From Acytostelium subglobosum LB1 (lineage: Eukaryota; Evosea; Eumycetozoa; Acytosteliales; Acytosteliaceae): a stretch of 64,000 nucleotides of DNA. The notes under the pieces are model-generated. The model worked only from the letters and a program-made list of their open reading frames with translations. It searched no databases and was not told where the DNA came from. Shown piece by piece: positions 25,393 through 36,711 of the stretch. The position numbers were made by a program, and so were the translations under genes. Within the stretch, counting starts at the first letter, position 1; every line of letters starts with the position of its first letter. Where the stretch lies: the NCBI RefSeq assembly GCF_000787575.1, contig NW_012236527.1:992001-1056000 (forward strand), read 5' to 3'.

Positions 25393-26354
25393 TTAGTTGT
25401 TGGTTGGGGCTGGGCGGCGCTCACCTCCCTCCTCGTTTCTTCTGTATCCACCTCTGCTCATGCCACCACGTCCACGCTGTGGGCGGTCACCTCTCTGTAT
25501 TGCATTGATTAAGTTGATTGGTTGAACAAGGAGTTAGCTATCTTTGTTCCAACATTTTCTCTGACTGTCTGTCTGATGTTTGTCTCGTCTTGTCTGTTGT
25601 GTCTTCATTGCTGTTGATCGATCATTCGTTGGTTCGTTCGTCGTACGATCATTCATTCATACGCTCGCTTGATCGTTCATTCGCTAAAGTGATCTCGCTT
25701 CAATCGATAGATAACCCTGCTGTATATCGCGATGATGATGTTGCTGTAGTAGTGTAGACACTTACGAAACCTGGGGTGAACTCTCCACTTGGACCAACAC
25801 GCTTGCCATCCTCGAATCTCTCTGGACGGCCTGATCTCTCGGATCTCTCGTTTCTCTCCATCTGACGAGCAGCTGGCTTGCGGAGGGTCGATGGGACGAC
25901 AGACTCTGGCAACTGGAGGTACTGACGGAGGTACTGAATACCTTGGTCAGTGAGGGTGAAGTAGTAGTACTGCCAGTTGAAGATCTCAGTGACGTGCTGT
26001 CTGGACTTGAGGGACTTCAAGGCGATGATAACCTCGAGGTTGGAAACACCCTCAACGTTTGGGTGGGTCTTGGCACCAAAGTCCTTCTTGGCAACCATAA
26101 CTCCCTCTGTTTGATTGTCAATGTCGTCGTGTTAGTGATACTCTGTTCCATCATTCATTCATTCATTCATTCATTCATTCGTTCGTTGTGTCATCCAATG
26201 TTGTTGTCGTCTTCGTCGTAGTCTGTTGTATCTATCGCGTATCTTTGTTTGATCGATTGATTGGATGATGAATCGCGATAATTGATTGGATTGATTGTCT
26301 ACCTTTGAAGAGAGAGTTGTAGATCTTGAGACGGTGGTCAGTTGGGATGATCAT
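25393..26354 (-). CDS. rps10: 40S ribosomal protein S10 (eS10)
   Basis: Three exons read leftward: 26354-26303, 26106-25766 and 25494-25393, giving 164 residues. The start MIIPTDHRLKIYNSLFKEGV, the core YYYFTLTDQGIQYLRQYLQL and the Pro/Arg-rich tail ending in an Arg-Gly-Gly region (RGRGGMSRGGYRR) match eukaryotic S10, which sits on the 40S head. The first intron splits LFK/EGV. The second is unusually long for this window (271 nt) and full of GATC/CGTTCG-like repeats. The gene is convergent with the PI3-kinase (161-base gap) and divergent from the protoporphyrinogen oxidase gene. Confidence 0.95.
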
Positions 26355-26679
26355 TCTATCTCTGTTATATGTGATGAGGATACAGGATGCAATCAACGCG
26401 AGAAAAAGACTGAGCCTGGTTCACAAGCCTATCCGATATCCTGTGTGCATCCTGCCTGACCTGAGTCCACCCCTCCACACGACTTGCGAGAGAAGAGGGA
26501 TGACAGCCAGAACTCAAGACTTCACAAAACTTTTGATTTTTTCAATTTAATTTCATTTCAACATAACGTTACATTAACCTCACTTCCAAATCAAGTGATG
26601 ATCAATTATGAAGTTGATAAATGGATGACTAATTGATTATGAATATTCAGTCCTGTCCAAGATATAAATCAAAACAATA
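26355..26679. promoter_or_regulatory. Divergent promoter between rps10 and protoporphyrinogen oxidase
   Basis: This 325-base spacer lies between two outward-facing starts and must hold both promoters. The rps10 side is mixed-composition; the oxidase side is AT-rich with T-runs near 26535-26570. No conserved motif was identified with certainty. Confidence 0.5.
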
Positions 26680-28349
26680 ATGAGTGTATGTTCAAACATA
26701 ATATTGGAACTATCCCATCAATCAATCAATCAATCACTAATCAATGTGGTGTGTAGGCTTCACTTGTTGGCGCGACTGGAAGACGTGTGGCTATACTTGG
26801 TGGAGGTGTGTCAGGACTGTCCACACATCATTATCTCACAAAGAATGTATCAAGATTGAACAAAACGAGGACATCATCTCCAGATGATCAACAGCAACTT
26901 CATATTGATGTATTTGAATCACAATCACAACTTGGAGGCTGGATGCAGACCAAGCACATCAATGACTCAACTGTGGTGGAGATTGGTCCAAGAAGTATTC
27001 GTGTGGCTGGTCATGGAAGAAGTACACTTGATCTCGTGTCTGAGCTGCGACTGGACAATCAGGTCATATTCGCATCAAAGAAGGCAAAGACCAGACACAT
27101 GATGATTGATGGAATTGTCGTCCAACTGCCCTCCTCATTCCTAGGCGCATTGGCATTTGCTTACAAACATTCATTGTTCCAACCAGTCCTTTCTGAGCCA
27201 TCCAAGCCGAAGGGTCAGGGTCAAGAAGGGGACGATGAGTCCATTCAATCATTCTTCACCAGACGATTGGGAGCCACGATTGCCAATCGATTCATCGAAC
27301 CTGTTTGTCTTGGAATCTATGGAGGCGATGTCAGTCGCATGTCTATACGCTCATGCTTCCCAACAATGTATGAGTATGAGCATGAGTATGGATCACTGAT
27401 CAGGGGTGCGCTATTCCACAAGAAGGCCACGCAAACAGAGGACTTGGCACTATCATTGGATCACGATTCAATTCGTCGTGTAAAGTCAATACTCAATAAG
27501 GATACCGATGAAAGTGGTATATTCTCATTCAAGAATGGACTGTCCACACTCACAGATGCACTGGGCAAGGCTGTGCCACAACAACATCTTCACCTCGGCA
27601 AGAGCATCATGTCAGTGCACGCAAATGGCAACAAGGGTTCATTCACAGTGGTGGACAATACTGGTGCCAGTCATGAGTGCGACTCAGTCATCTCCACACT
27701 GCCACTTGGACAACTGACAACAATCGTGGGGGAGATGGACAGCACACTGGCCAGATTATGCGCGCAACAAGAATACTCTAGTATCGCCGTGATCAATCTG
27801 GTGTATGACTCACCGATTGTCCGTTCAAAGGTGGCCGGATTAGGTTTTGGCTATCTTGTGGCGTCGTGTGAGTCCCAGCCGGTACTTGGCGTGGCCATCG
27901 ATTCCAACACATTCCCAACATTCGTCAACGATCAATCAAAATGTATCATAACAGTGATGATAGGTGGTAACAAAGGTATTGGTCAAAGGAATCCATCATG
28001 GATAGATGTTGACAAAATCAATGATCACGATCACAATGGTCAATCAAAGTTGGTTAATATTGCAATTGATCATATCAACAAATATATATTATCAACATCA
28101 TCAACATCAAGTACATCAACAACAATAAGTCCAGTTGAAAGTATGGTTAGAGTATGTCATGATGCCATACCTCATTATATAATTGGACATCAACAATTGA
28201 TCAAAGATATTACAACACATTTGGAAAAGAAATATAATGGAACATTCATTATCGGTGGCAATAGCATGTATGGTGTTGGTCTGAATGATGCCATATTCAA
28301 TTCCAAACGTATTGCCAATCGTCTTGTAAATACAATATATAATAAATAA
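26680..28349 (+). CDS. ppox: Protoporphyrinogen oxidase (haem biosynthesis)
   Basis: The inferred first exon is only six bases (26680-26685, ATG AGT), followed by a 71-base intron and exon 26757-28349, giving 532 residues. The protein oxidises protoporphyrinogen IX to protoporphyrin IX using FAD, the step before iron insertion, normally on the inner mitochondrial membrane. The N-terminus shows the dinucleotide-binding motif (VAILGGGVSGLS), then FESQSQLGGWMQT and GPRSIR. The C-terminus has GTFIIGGNSMYGVGLNDAIF, the typical FAD-contacting end of the family. Residues RRLGATIANRFIEPVCLGIY and YGGDVSRMSIRS are also characteristic. There is no obvious cleavable presequence. Without the mini-exon the long frame has no ATG before the FAD motif. 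An Asn/Ser/Thr-rich insert lies near residue 450. Confidence 0.9.
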
Positions 28350-28586
28350 CATATAAGTTATTTAATATCCATGTATATATGTCGTCATCCTCAATCCAAG
28401 ATCATCAAGTTGATCAAAAGGTGCCACATCCAGGTGCTGACGTTTGACAAAAAGTGTGTACCCCCCTTCAAGCCAATCTCAACAATTCATTGACTTGTTC
28501 ATCTCTCTCATTCATTCAATCAATCAATCAAGTTGAGCATCAATCATACAGACACATAGATACTTAGATACTTAGATAGATAGGAG

Positions 28587-31300
28587 ATGGGACAGGGACT
28601 ATCTACATATACACAATTCCCTTATGTTATAGGTACACCTATAACATCGTATCAGGGAAAGTCAATATGGACATTGCACACTGGTACAAAGAAGGATGAT
28701 GGTAGCCCAGTGTCTATATTCTCATTCGATATAAAGAAGAGTCCTGCCAAGATTGACGTTGCAAAGAATGGATTCAAGCGTGCAAAGACTATTAGACATC
28801 CAAACTTCCTCACCTATCTCGATGGCATTGAGCTCGAGACCAACATTTACATCGTCACCGAGCCCGTCACGCCACTCGATGAACTGATCGACGACATCAG
28901 GAAGTATGATAATGCTATATCATGGGGTGTATATCAGATAACTGTATGTTGTATTCATTCATTCATTCAACCAATCATACTCATTCTTCATCATCCCTTA
29001 CAGAAAGCATTATCATTCGCCAACAATGATGTCAATCTTGCACATGGCAATGTTAATACGACGACAGTGTTTGTAACAAAGGCAGGCGATTGGAAGCTGG
29101 GTGGATTGGACCTACTCTGCGATATCAGAGACTCCAACCCAATCTTGAAGCAGCATGGTGATATCGTACCTGTAAAGTACAAGCCACCAGAGATAACCAA
29201 AGGTCTCTGGCCTCAGATCAATACTGCGCCACCAATCGCTATCGATTCATGGATGCTTGGTATGTTATGATAATCAACAACACAGAGAGAGACTACACTT
29301 ACTAATCATTGATTGATCAACAACATCAGGATGTTTGATTTATGAATGCTATAATGGACCAATGAGCAAGTCTGATGATGTTAGGGATCTTTCAAAGATA
29401 CCAAAGGAGGTTCATACTTCTTATCAGAAGTGCTTTGCCGCCAAGGCCGAATCCAGATTGAATCCCTCCAAGTTCCTCGAGTGTCCATACTTCAATAACA
29501 TCTTTGTGGAGACCTGTGTCTTCCTGGAGAACATCACTCTCAAGGATAACTTTGAGAAGGAAGCATTCTTTAAGTAAGTGTCAACCGGTGGTGGATTATT
29601 GATTGATTGAATCATTGACTGACACATGGATATATATAATGTAGGAAGCTGGATCATCACATTGACAAGATACCGATGAACATTTGTAAATTTAAGATAC
29701 TGCCTCATTTGATCACTGCCTTTGACTTTGGACCTGTCAATCCAAAGATATTGGGCACATTGATGAAGATCAGTGCCAATCTATCCACGGAGGAGTACGT
29801 CACCAAGGTGGTACCAAGCGTGGTCAAGTGGTTCCAGTCCGACGACAGATCACTACGTGTCAACCTGCTCGAGAATCTCGAGCACTACATCCAGCATCTC
29901 ACACCGGCCATCATCAACGATCAGATCTTCCCCAACGTTGTAAATGGATTCAATGACAAGCCTGCACTCAAAGAGGTCACCATCAAGTCAATGCTTCTCT
30001 TCGCACCAAAGGTAATGCCAACAAACATTATTGATTGATCATCCAGTCACTCACTCAATCAATCATCCATGTATAGCTCTCGGAAAAGACGATGATTCAA
30101 TTGTTGAAGTACTTTGCAGCATTGCAGAAGGACCCTGAGCCTGGTATTAGGACAAACACAACGATTTGTCTTGGTAGGATCGCTGAGCATATCAACGAGC
30201 AGACAAGGAAGAGAGTGTTGATCCCTGCATTTGCAACTTCGCTCAAGGATCCATTTGTACCATCGCAGAATGCAGGTCTCTCTGCATTCATGTTCACACA
30301 GGGCCACTACAACGCCGAGGAGATAGCCACAAGAATCCTGCCAGAGATCTCCCGTTGTCTCATCAGTCCAGACAAGTCGATAAGGGCCACAGCACTACAA
30401 GCTATGAACCTGTTTATCAAGAAGGTTGAGACGATGATGGCTTCAATTGTAAGTAGTTGTCATGGAATCCATCATGGTGAGCATGTGTCTAACTATCATC
30501 CAATCATGCAGGGCACCGATCAGAATACATCACCATTGTCTGGTAGTGGTGGAGCTCAAGGACAGACACATGCACAAGGTGGACAGCAGGGACATAGTCA
30601 ACAGGGACAAGAGTCAATGTTGGGATGGGCTTATGGTCTAACAAAGAAATATATATCCCCAACTGGCAATGAGAATGGACAACCATCACCAATTGCACCA
30701 AGTCAACCACATCAACAACAGGCATCTAAGGGAACATCTTCATCATCATCACAGTCACAGTCACAACAACAACAACAGCAGCCTAAACAAACAAACACTC
30801 GTGTTGTCCAACCATCCAACACATCAAAGGACTCGAATGGATGGGACGACGAGGATGAACTGGACATTGACGAGGAGGACAACTACTCAAACGACCGTCG
30901 CAACACTTCATCAAACACATCAAAGAGCACTGGCTACTCATCATCGTCAACATCATCGTCCAGGAATACTCAGTCGGATTCACCTCCAATCGCTCAGACA
31001 AAGGGCATGTCACTGGTATCCAAGCCAAAGACACAGGCTAGCAAGCTGTCCAAGTTCTCATTTGAAGAGGAGGATTCGAACTGGGGAGACAATGTGGTCT
31101 CGCCACCAACCTCTGCCGTCACAACCAAGTCCAGCAGCGGTGGACAATCTGATTGGGGCAATGGATGGGATGACGAGCCAACGATCACCACCAACACTTC
31201 CTCAGTCAAGTCACTAAAGAAGACAACGGCAGCAAGCAAACCAGCTAGCAAGAGTGTTGCAGCACCATCCAGCGATGGATGGGATTCATGGGATGACTAA
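28587..31300 (+). CDS. scyl1: SCYL1-like N-terminal kinase-like protein (pseudokinase with HEAT repeats)
   Basis: Six exons: 28587-28943, 29004-29259, 29330-29573, 29645-30011, 30077-30448 and 30512-31300, giving 794 residues. Residues 1-270 are a degenerate kinase domain. The loop usually reading HRD is HGNV, and the DFG region is GGLD, so catalysis is not expected; this is normal for SCY1-like proteins. HEAT repeats follow (about 290-590, with DPEPGIRTNTTICLGRIAEH, a family hallmark). The C-terminal 250 residues are low complexity with acidic W-D-D/E motifs (NGWDDE, WDSWDD), like the COPI-binding tails of animal SCYL1. The predicted role is Golgi-ER retrograde traffic. The last base pairs are 91 bases from the convergent vps25 gene. 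Confidence 0.88.
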
Positions 31301-31391
31301 GCCATCACTTGTTAGCTTGATTGCTTCATTCAACAACAATAAACCTAAAAGTATCCAAAGTCTATACAGATGCCAAGGTTGAGAAGGAAGT

Positions 31392-32084
31392 TTATATCGA
31401 GAAGAACTTTACACCAAGATTGTTGTCGCTGCCAGAGAATACCTGTGCCTTGTTCTGTTTCTCCAATACCTTCAATGCCTTCATCAATGTAGTTGTGTCT
31501 ATATCATGGAACTCTGTTGATTGATCAATGATGGTGTTAGTTTGAGAGAGAGAGTCTGTTGTGATGCTGGCATTCATACCTAGATTTGTAGTATCCTCTC
31601 CCTTTTGTATCTCCCATAGTGTAAGGATTGAGTTTGTGTGTCCACTGTCACAGACCCACTTATATAGCATTGCAGCCCATTCTTCAGGCTTCCTCCACCA
31701 TACCAGTACTCTATTCTTATCCTTGTCAAGCCATTCACCATAACCATTATCAACAATCTCTTCAAATATCATCTTTGTAGTCTCTAAAGATAGTCTTCCT
31801 GTAATTATTCATTCATTCAATCATTCATGTTAATACAATGTACACATATAACTAAAGGTATAAACTAACTACTCACTCTTTATCTTATCATTGTTGAACA
31901 GTACAGAATCATTCTTTATACATTCGACGATGTCCATCACGTACATCTTGTGAAAGCGAGCATATGATAGTATCAGCTCCTGCCACATCTGTAACTGTTT
32001 CTTCTGTGTGTTCAGTACAGGTTGTAGTGTAAAGAATGGTTCCCTATTATAATATGAAGGGAATTGGAATGTACTATCTGTCAT
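31392..32084 (-). CDS. vps25: ESCRT-II subunit VPS25
   Basis: Three exons read leftward: 32084-31877, 31798-31580 and 31513-31392, giving 182 residues, close to human VPS25 (176). The N-terminus has FQFPSYYNREPFFTLQPVLN, the PPxY-like winged-helix start typical of the subunit, then a helix with FHKMYVMD and LFNNDKI. The second winged helix has WLDKDKNRVLVWWRKPEEWA, and the end reads GVKFFSI. VPS25 occurs twice in the Y-shaped ESCRT-II complex and links it to ESCRT-III during multivesicular body sorting. The second intron is in frame and stop-free, so a naive reading would include it, but removing it restores TTNLEFHDID as in the family. Confidence 0.93.
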
Positions 32085-32772
32085 CCTTTAAGTTATATAT
32101 ATTCTATCTATCTATTATCTATTTAAGTTATAAATATCTCCTTTTTAATCAAATGATTGATTGAAGTTGTGCTTGTGAATGAGTGTCCACTGACTTTTAA
32201 AGTTGAACCCATAAATTAATCTATTTTGTACATGTAGAGATGATTCCTCTTGATTATTATTACTTGTGATTTGGTAGTGATGGTTGAGGATGAGTTGATG
32301 ATGTTGTCCATTTGCTTCTATTCCTTGGATTACTACAACCTTCACTATCAACATTTACTTCACCACCTGGACCTTGGCACTTTCCACCTTTTGAAGCTCT
32401 CATCGACTCCAATTGTATTAATAATTGTGTTGATATATTCATTTTATTATTATCTCTATATTGTATAGCTATCTATCTATTTATATATATATTTTCTTGG
32501 GAAATGATATAAATGTACATTCATATGCATTTATCTCTCTCATCTCTATCCTTTCTTCACTCATTCACACTTCCCATCCGCTCATTCAAACACACAACCC
32601 TCCACCTTGCGTACATTACTAAACAAGGTGTGGTGGTGTGATGTATCCAAGCGCAGGTATACGTGAATGGGGTGGATCTTCAGATTCATTCAATGCATGT
32701 CATGAGATGAAGACAGGAAGACAAGAAGCAAGGTTATAATTGTTAATGTTAATGCTTCCTACCCTTGTTATA
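32085..32772. other. Intergenic; weak minus-strand ORF only
   Basis: The region lies between vps25 and the MFS gene. It is AT-rich at 32440-32560. A minus-strand frame at 32260-32442 (60 residues, with KGGKCQGPGGEV) has somewhat protein-like composition but no recognised family, so it is not called. A CA-rich and GGTGTGGTGG-containing part lies near 32600-32680. Confidence 0.45.
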
Positions 32773-34685
32773 TTATTGTTGTTGTTGTTGGAGACTACTA
32801 CTACTACTACTACTTTGATCAACTTTGGTAATGTCATCCATTGATGATGAAGAAGAAGAAGATGAAGATGATACATGCTCATTCTCATTCTCATGATGAT
32901 CTTGATCTTGATCCTCTAGTTGTCTCCATGATGGTGTACGCCTTGAATATATCCATTCGCTGACTATATATAATATTAGACCAACTGTTGTCATGATTAC
33001 AATTGAACCATACATTGCAAATGGACCAAACTTATCGTAGATACGACCTCCAACCAATGATCCAACTCCAACTCCCAATCCCATATAGATTCCAAATAGT
33101 AGAGACTGACTGGTTGTCTCGAGTCCCTTGGGTGCCAAGTCCGAACATGTTCTTGAAGCGGCATTCCAAATACATGGGAATATAATACCATGCAGTAACT
33201 CAATTGGCAATATACTCCATGGACTTGCCTTTAACTTGATCACTGCCATGTAATACATCACTCTTATCAACAGTACTACATGTGCTGTGATAGTAAGTCT
33301 ATATACTCCAAGCTTATTAATCAATTGCTTTCCAAAGAAGAACAATATTATCTCCTAATTAATGTATGTATGATTGATTGATTGAGTAAGTGATCGGAAT
33401 GGCTCCAGACGAGTAATGATGATGATACTTACAAATACAACATTGATTGCTGATGCGATACCAATGATTGAGGTGGAACCATGGAGATCATGGGTCACGA
33501 TGAGACCAAGGAAGTTGTTGTTCATAGCCATTCCAACTGCTATGACCATTACATTGAGGAGGTATAGTAACATCCTTTTGTTGGATAGAAGCACGATCAG
33601 TGCCCTTGTAAAATGTTGTGGAGGCTCTTGAAGTATCTGAGGACTTTGTGGCGTGTCCATCACGACTCCTTGAGGTGATGCATCATCACTATCATTATTA
33701 TCCTCTGTCAAGTTGTTGTCAATGTCATTATCATTGATTATGAATGAATGTGCTTCGTCTGGTCCAGAGTTGGCTCCATCTTGATCAATAGTGATTGGAT
33801 CATTGTTGGCCAAGACATCATCAGCCTCGGACTTGTCTTCCAAAGGCTTGCATTCCAATTCAATGTCACCATTATTGATTAAACTTTCGTCAGATGAGGT
33901 GATAGAGTCCATTGGTTTGTCAAAGTATAGAACATAGAATGCTATTGATAGGATAAACATGAAAGTGGAGTATACCAAGATGAATAGACGTTGAGTTCCA
34001 AATGCCTGTGATGCCAGGCCAATGCATGAAGCAGTCACTCCAAATCCAATACTTCCAAACATCCTTTGCTTTCCATACCTATATTGATTGATTGGAGTGA
34101 TCATCATTGAGTGAGTGATGATTGATTGGAATAGTTCCAATGACTGATTGAGACGACTTACAGTTCACGTCGATGACCAAGTATCTTATAGGTTGTAGAG
34201 TCGAGGATGGGAAGGAGTGGAGACCAGACATTGGAGTTGAGTATGATTATGAGTATGACAATGATTGGAACGCGAACAAAGTATAGCATGAGAACAAGTG
34301 CAGATGAGCCAAGTGTAGTGATTATGGCAACACGTCGATGACATTGATACTTGTCGCACAGACCAGATGATATTATACTACTGAAGAACTGGCAGAATGG
34401 TGGAAAGAACAGAGTGATGCCAATCAGTGTGGCACTAAAGTTGATCGAGCGTAGGAACAATGGGACGTAGGCGCGCATGCTTCCAAATGTAGAGAACAGC
34501 AACACATAGAATATCTTTGGTGTTATTGGTGCTGGGAACTTATAAAAGACCTCTGGATCGCCATATCTATTATTAATGTTATCACTCTTGATATCATCGT
34601 CATCATGGTCGTCTGTGGCTTGTTGTTGGCGACCACTCAATGATAGTCTATTCCTAAAACTTAGGAATGATGTCTCAACAAACAT
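32773..34685 (-). CDS. MFSD6-like major facilitator transporter
   Basis: Three exons read leftward: 34685-34162, 34078-33433 and 33354-32773, giving 583 residues. There are about twelve hydrophobic segments in two halves. The first half starts with FYVLLFSTFGSMRAYVPLFL and includes LGHRRELYGKQRMFGSIGFG across the first splice. The second begins FTRALIVLLSNKRMLLYLLN and includes LLHGIIFPCIWNAASRTCSD and LLFGIYMGLGVGVGSLVGG. A long acidic loop (about 270-350) separates the halves. The YG...R.FGSIG motif and the G-x-G-x-G helix fit the MFS_1-like/MFSD6 group, a sugar/drug-transporter relative of unknown substrate. The C-terminal tail is Ser/Asp/His-rich and ends in polyGln. Substrate and membrane location cannot be read from sequence. 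Confidence 0.8.
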
Positions 34686-35364
34686 ATTGATTGATGTTGT
34701 TGTTGTTGTTGTTGTTGAGCAATGTTTAGAATTTAGTGATTGTTATTTAGATGGAATATGATTAATACATGTATTAATGTAATAGTAACAATGTAATATT
34801 ATATTAATTGATGTAATGTCATATTGAATGGATATAATGGGTGTGTAATCTTGCTCCTCACTGTTTCTCTGTCTGTCTATCATACATCGATGTGCATTCA
34901 TGCATTCAGTCTGTAGTAATCATTCTAATCAATCTCATGAACACAATGGATGATGATAGAACACAAAGAATGTTGTGTGTGTATGAGTGAGATGGGACCG
35001 AGCGAGTAAGAAGGTGAGCATGGTGTGTGTGAGTGAGAATGAAGGGGTGAGTGAGGGGGTGATCAAACGACAAAGGCACACATTGTTGTGATCATGAGTG
35101 TGTTTGGGTGTGTGGGGATACTCGATAATTAATGCATCACAACATAAACTAATTAATTATCTATGTCCCAGGCACTACCAGATCCAATAAAGATCTTTGT
35201 TGGTCACATCCGAGTTTAAATATGTTGTACCCGGCCGGCTGATTGTGATTGTGTTCCGCGGAACACGTCTGACGTCTGATCAATCATATAATCGATCAAA
35301 GTCAGTCCATGGACATGGTACATCATGACACTTGTACAAGTATTGTGTAGTGAGATCTCGTACT
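34686..35364. other. Intergenic, promoter side of the MFS gene
   Basis: AT-rich DNA follows the MFS start (34740-34830). Next come GTGTGTGAGTGAGA-like repeats (34975-35110) and a GC-richer patch with CCGGCCGG at 35230-35237 and TTCCGCGGAA nearby. No ORF or RNA gene was recognised. Confidence 0.45.
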
Positions 35365-36369
35365 TTATTGTTTGGTGGTGTTCTTATTGTTGTTGCTGCT
35401 GTTCAAGTTGATGTCGATGAGTTTGACGAATGATATATCACCACGTGTTGCCACATTTGGATTGTTATCCAATTGATTCAATTGTCTACGGATATATCTT
35501 ACTAGTAGGTCCAGTTGTGCAAAGCTTACATTCTCATTCATTGCCAATAGATTCCTCCACAATGCATCACTCATTATAGCATCATCAAACATTGCCTCAT
35601 CATAAGACACCATTGATCCCAAGTAACTATTATAGAACTCCTTCAAGTACTTGGCTGCGAACCTATGATTGATCTAAAGTATGTTTGATTGATTGATCAG
35701 AGTATGTGTGAGTGTGTGTGTGGGGGTGGAATGATTCCAAGGACCCATGATACATACACCACCACGAACTATTCTTGTCTCCAAGTCCTCCCAAAACCTG
35801 TCATATAGGTCTGTTGTGAGCTTGGAACCATCTTTACCATCTTTGCGCAGACGTACAAAGACCATCCACATGTGTAGAACGGTCATGGCGAACCAGCCTC
35901 GAACGGTTGTTGGCAAACCGATGGCCTTGTACATCTCGGGGTTGGCAGTCTGATTGGCAATGGCGTCGTAGATCGAATGTGAGTTGTTTAGTGACAACGA
36001 ATCGAATGAGTACAATCCCATCAACTTTAAGTACCACTTCTGCTTTGACTCATCAGTCATCTCATCGATCTTTAACATCTTTCTACCAGGCTTTGGTTGA
36101 TAAACCAGTAGTGATGCATCAACTCTAATGCTTGGATCAATAATATTGTGTTTATCATCTGTTGTTGTTGTTGTTGTAGTTGTAGTTGTTGTTTCATTCT
36201 TCTTATTTGTTGTTGATGTTGAGTAATATATGATTGATGATGATGAGGTTGGACCTGCATTATTGAGGATGGCCTTGGTTGTGGAGCGACCAAATACACT
36301 CTTGACGAATGCGGTCGCAACTATATTTGATTGAGTTAATCTGTTTGAACTTATATATCTTAACATCAT
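35365..36369 (-). CDS. Ubiquinol-cytochrome c chaperone UQCC1/CBP3
   Basis: Two exons read leftward, 36369-35758 and 35673-35365, giving 306 residues. The N-terminus is basic and Ser/Asn-rich (LRYISSNRLTQS), as expected for mitochondrial import, followed by a polyThr insert. The conserved core has WYLKLMGLYSFDSLSLNNSH, GWFAMTVLHMWMVFVRLRKD, DRFWEDLETRIV and, after the intron, DDAIMSDALWRNLLAMNE. This is the CBP3/UQCC1 fold, which binds the mitochondrial ribosome exit and newly made cytochrome b during complex III assembly. The gene is divergent from shq1. It contributes to respiratory chain assembly, like the unlinked COX17 gene in this window. Confidence 0.88.
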
Positions 36370-36711
36370 TGTGTTTATATATGTTTGTATTTATGTTTAT
36401 ATGTGATCACTGTTGTCGATAATGATGTGTAAATGATCTGGACCTTTGTACCCAAAATGAGTCCTTCGTTTTTTTCATACAAAAATCACCAAAACATCAA
36501 AATTCATCATAAAACGAGTGAGCCTTCTTCTTTTAATTTACAAACCAAACGACCGACAAAGAGATAAACAGTTACTAATATCTTGTATATGTATGTTTGA
36601 CAAAAGCCTCGGCTTAAGCCTCGGCCTAAGCCCAGACCTAGTCCTAAGCCTCAGCCTAAGTACCACTCACTCACTCAATCATACTCAATCACAACAACGC
36701 TCAGACAAACA
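36370..36711. promoter_or_regulatory. Divergent promoter of uqcc1 and shq1 with CCTAAGCC repeats
   Basis: This 342-base spacer separates two outward-facing starts. Bases 36605-36660 hold about five degenerate copies of a GCCT(C/A)(G/A)GCCTAAG-like unit, including the perfect palindrome GGCTTAAGCC. This GC-rich block sits 50-110 bases before the shq1 start in otherwise AT-rich DNA. Poly-A/T runs lie near 36455-36490. Confidence 0.6.
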
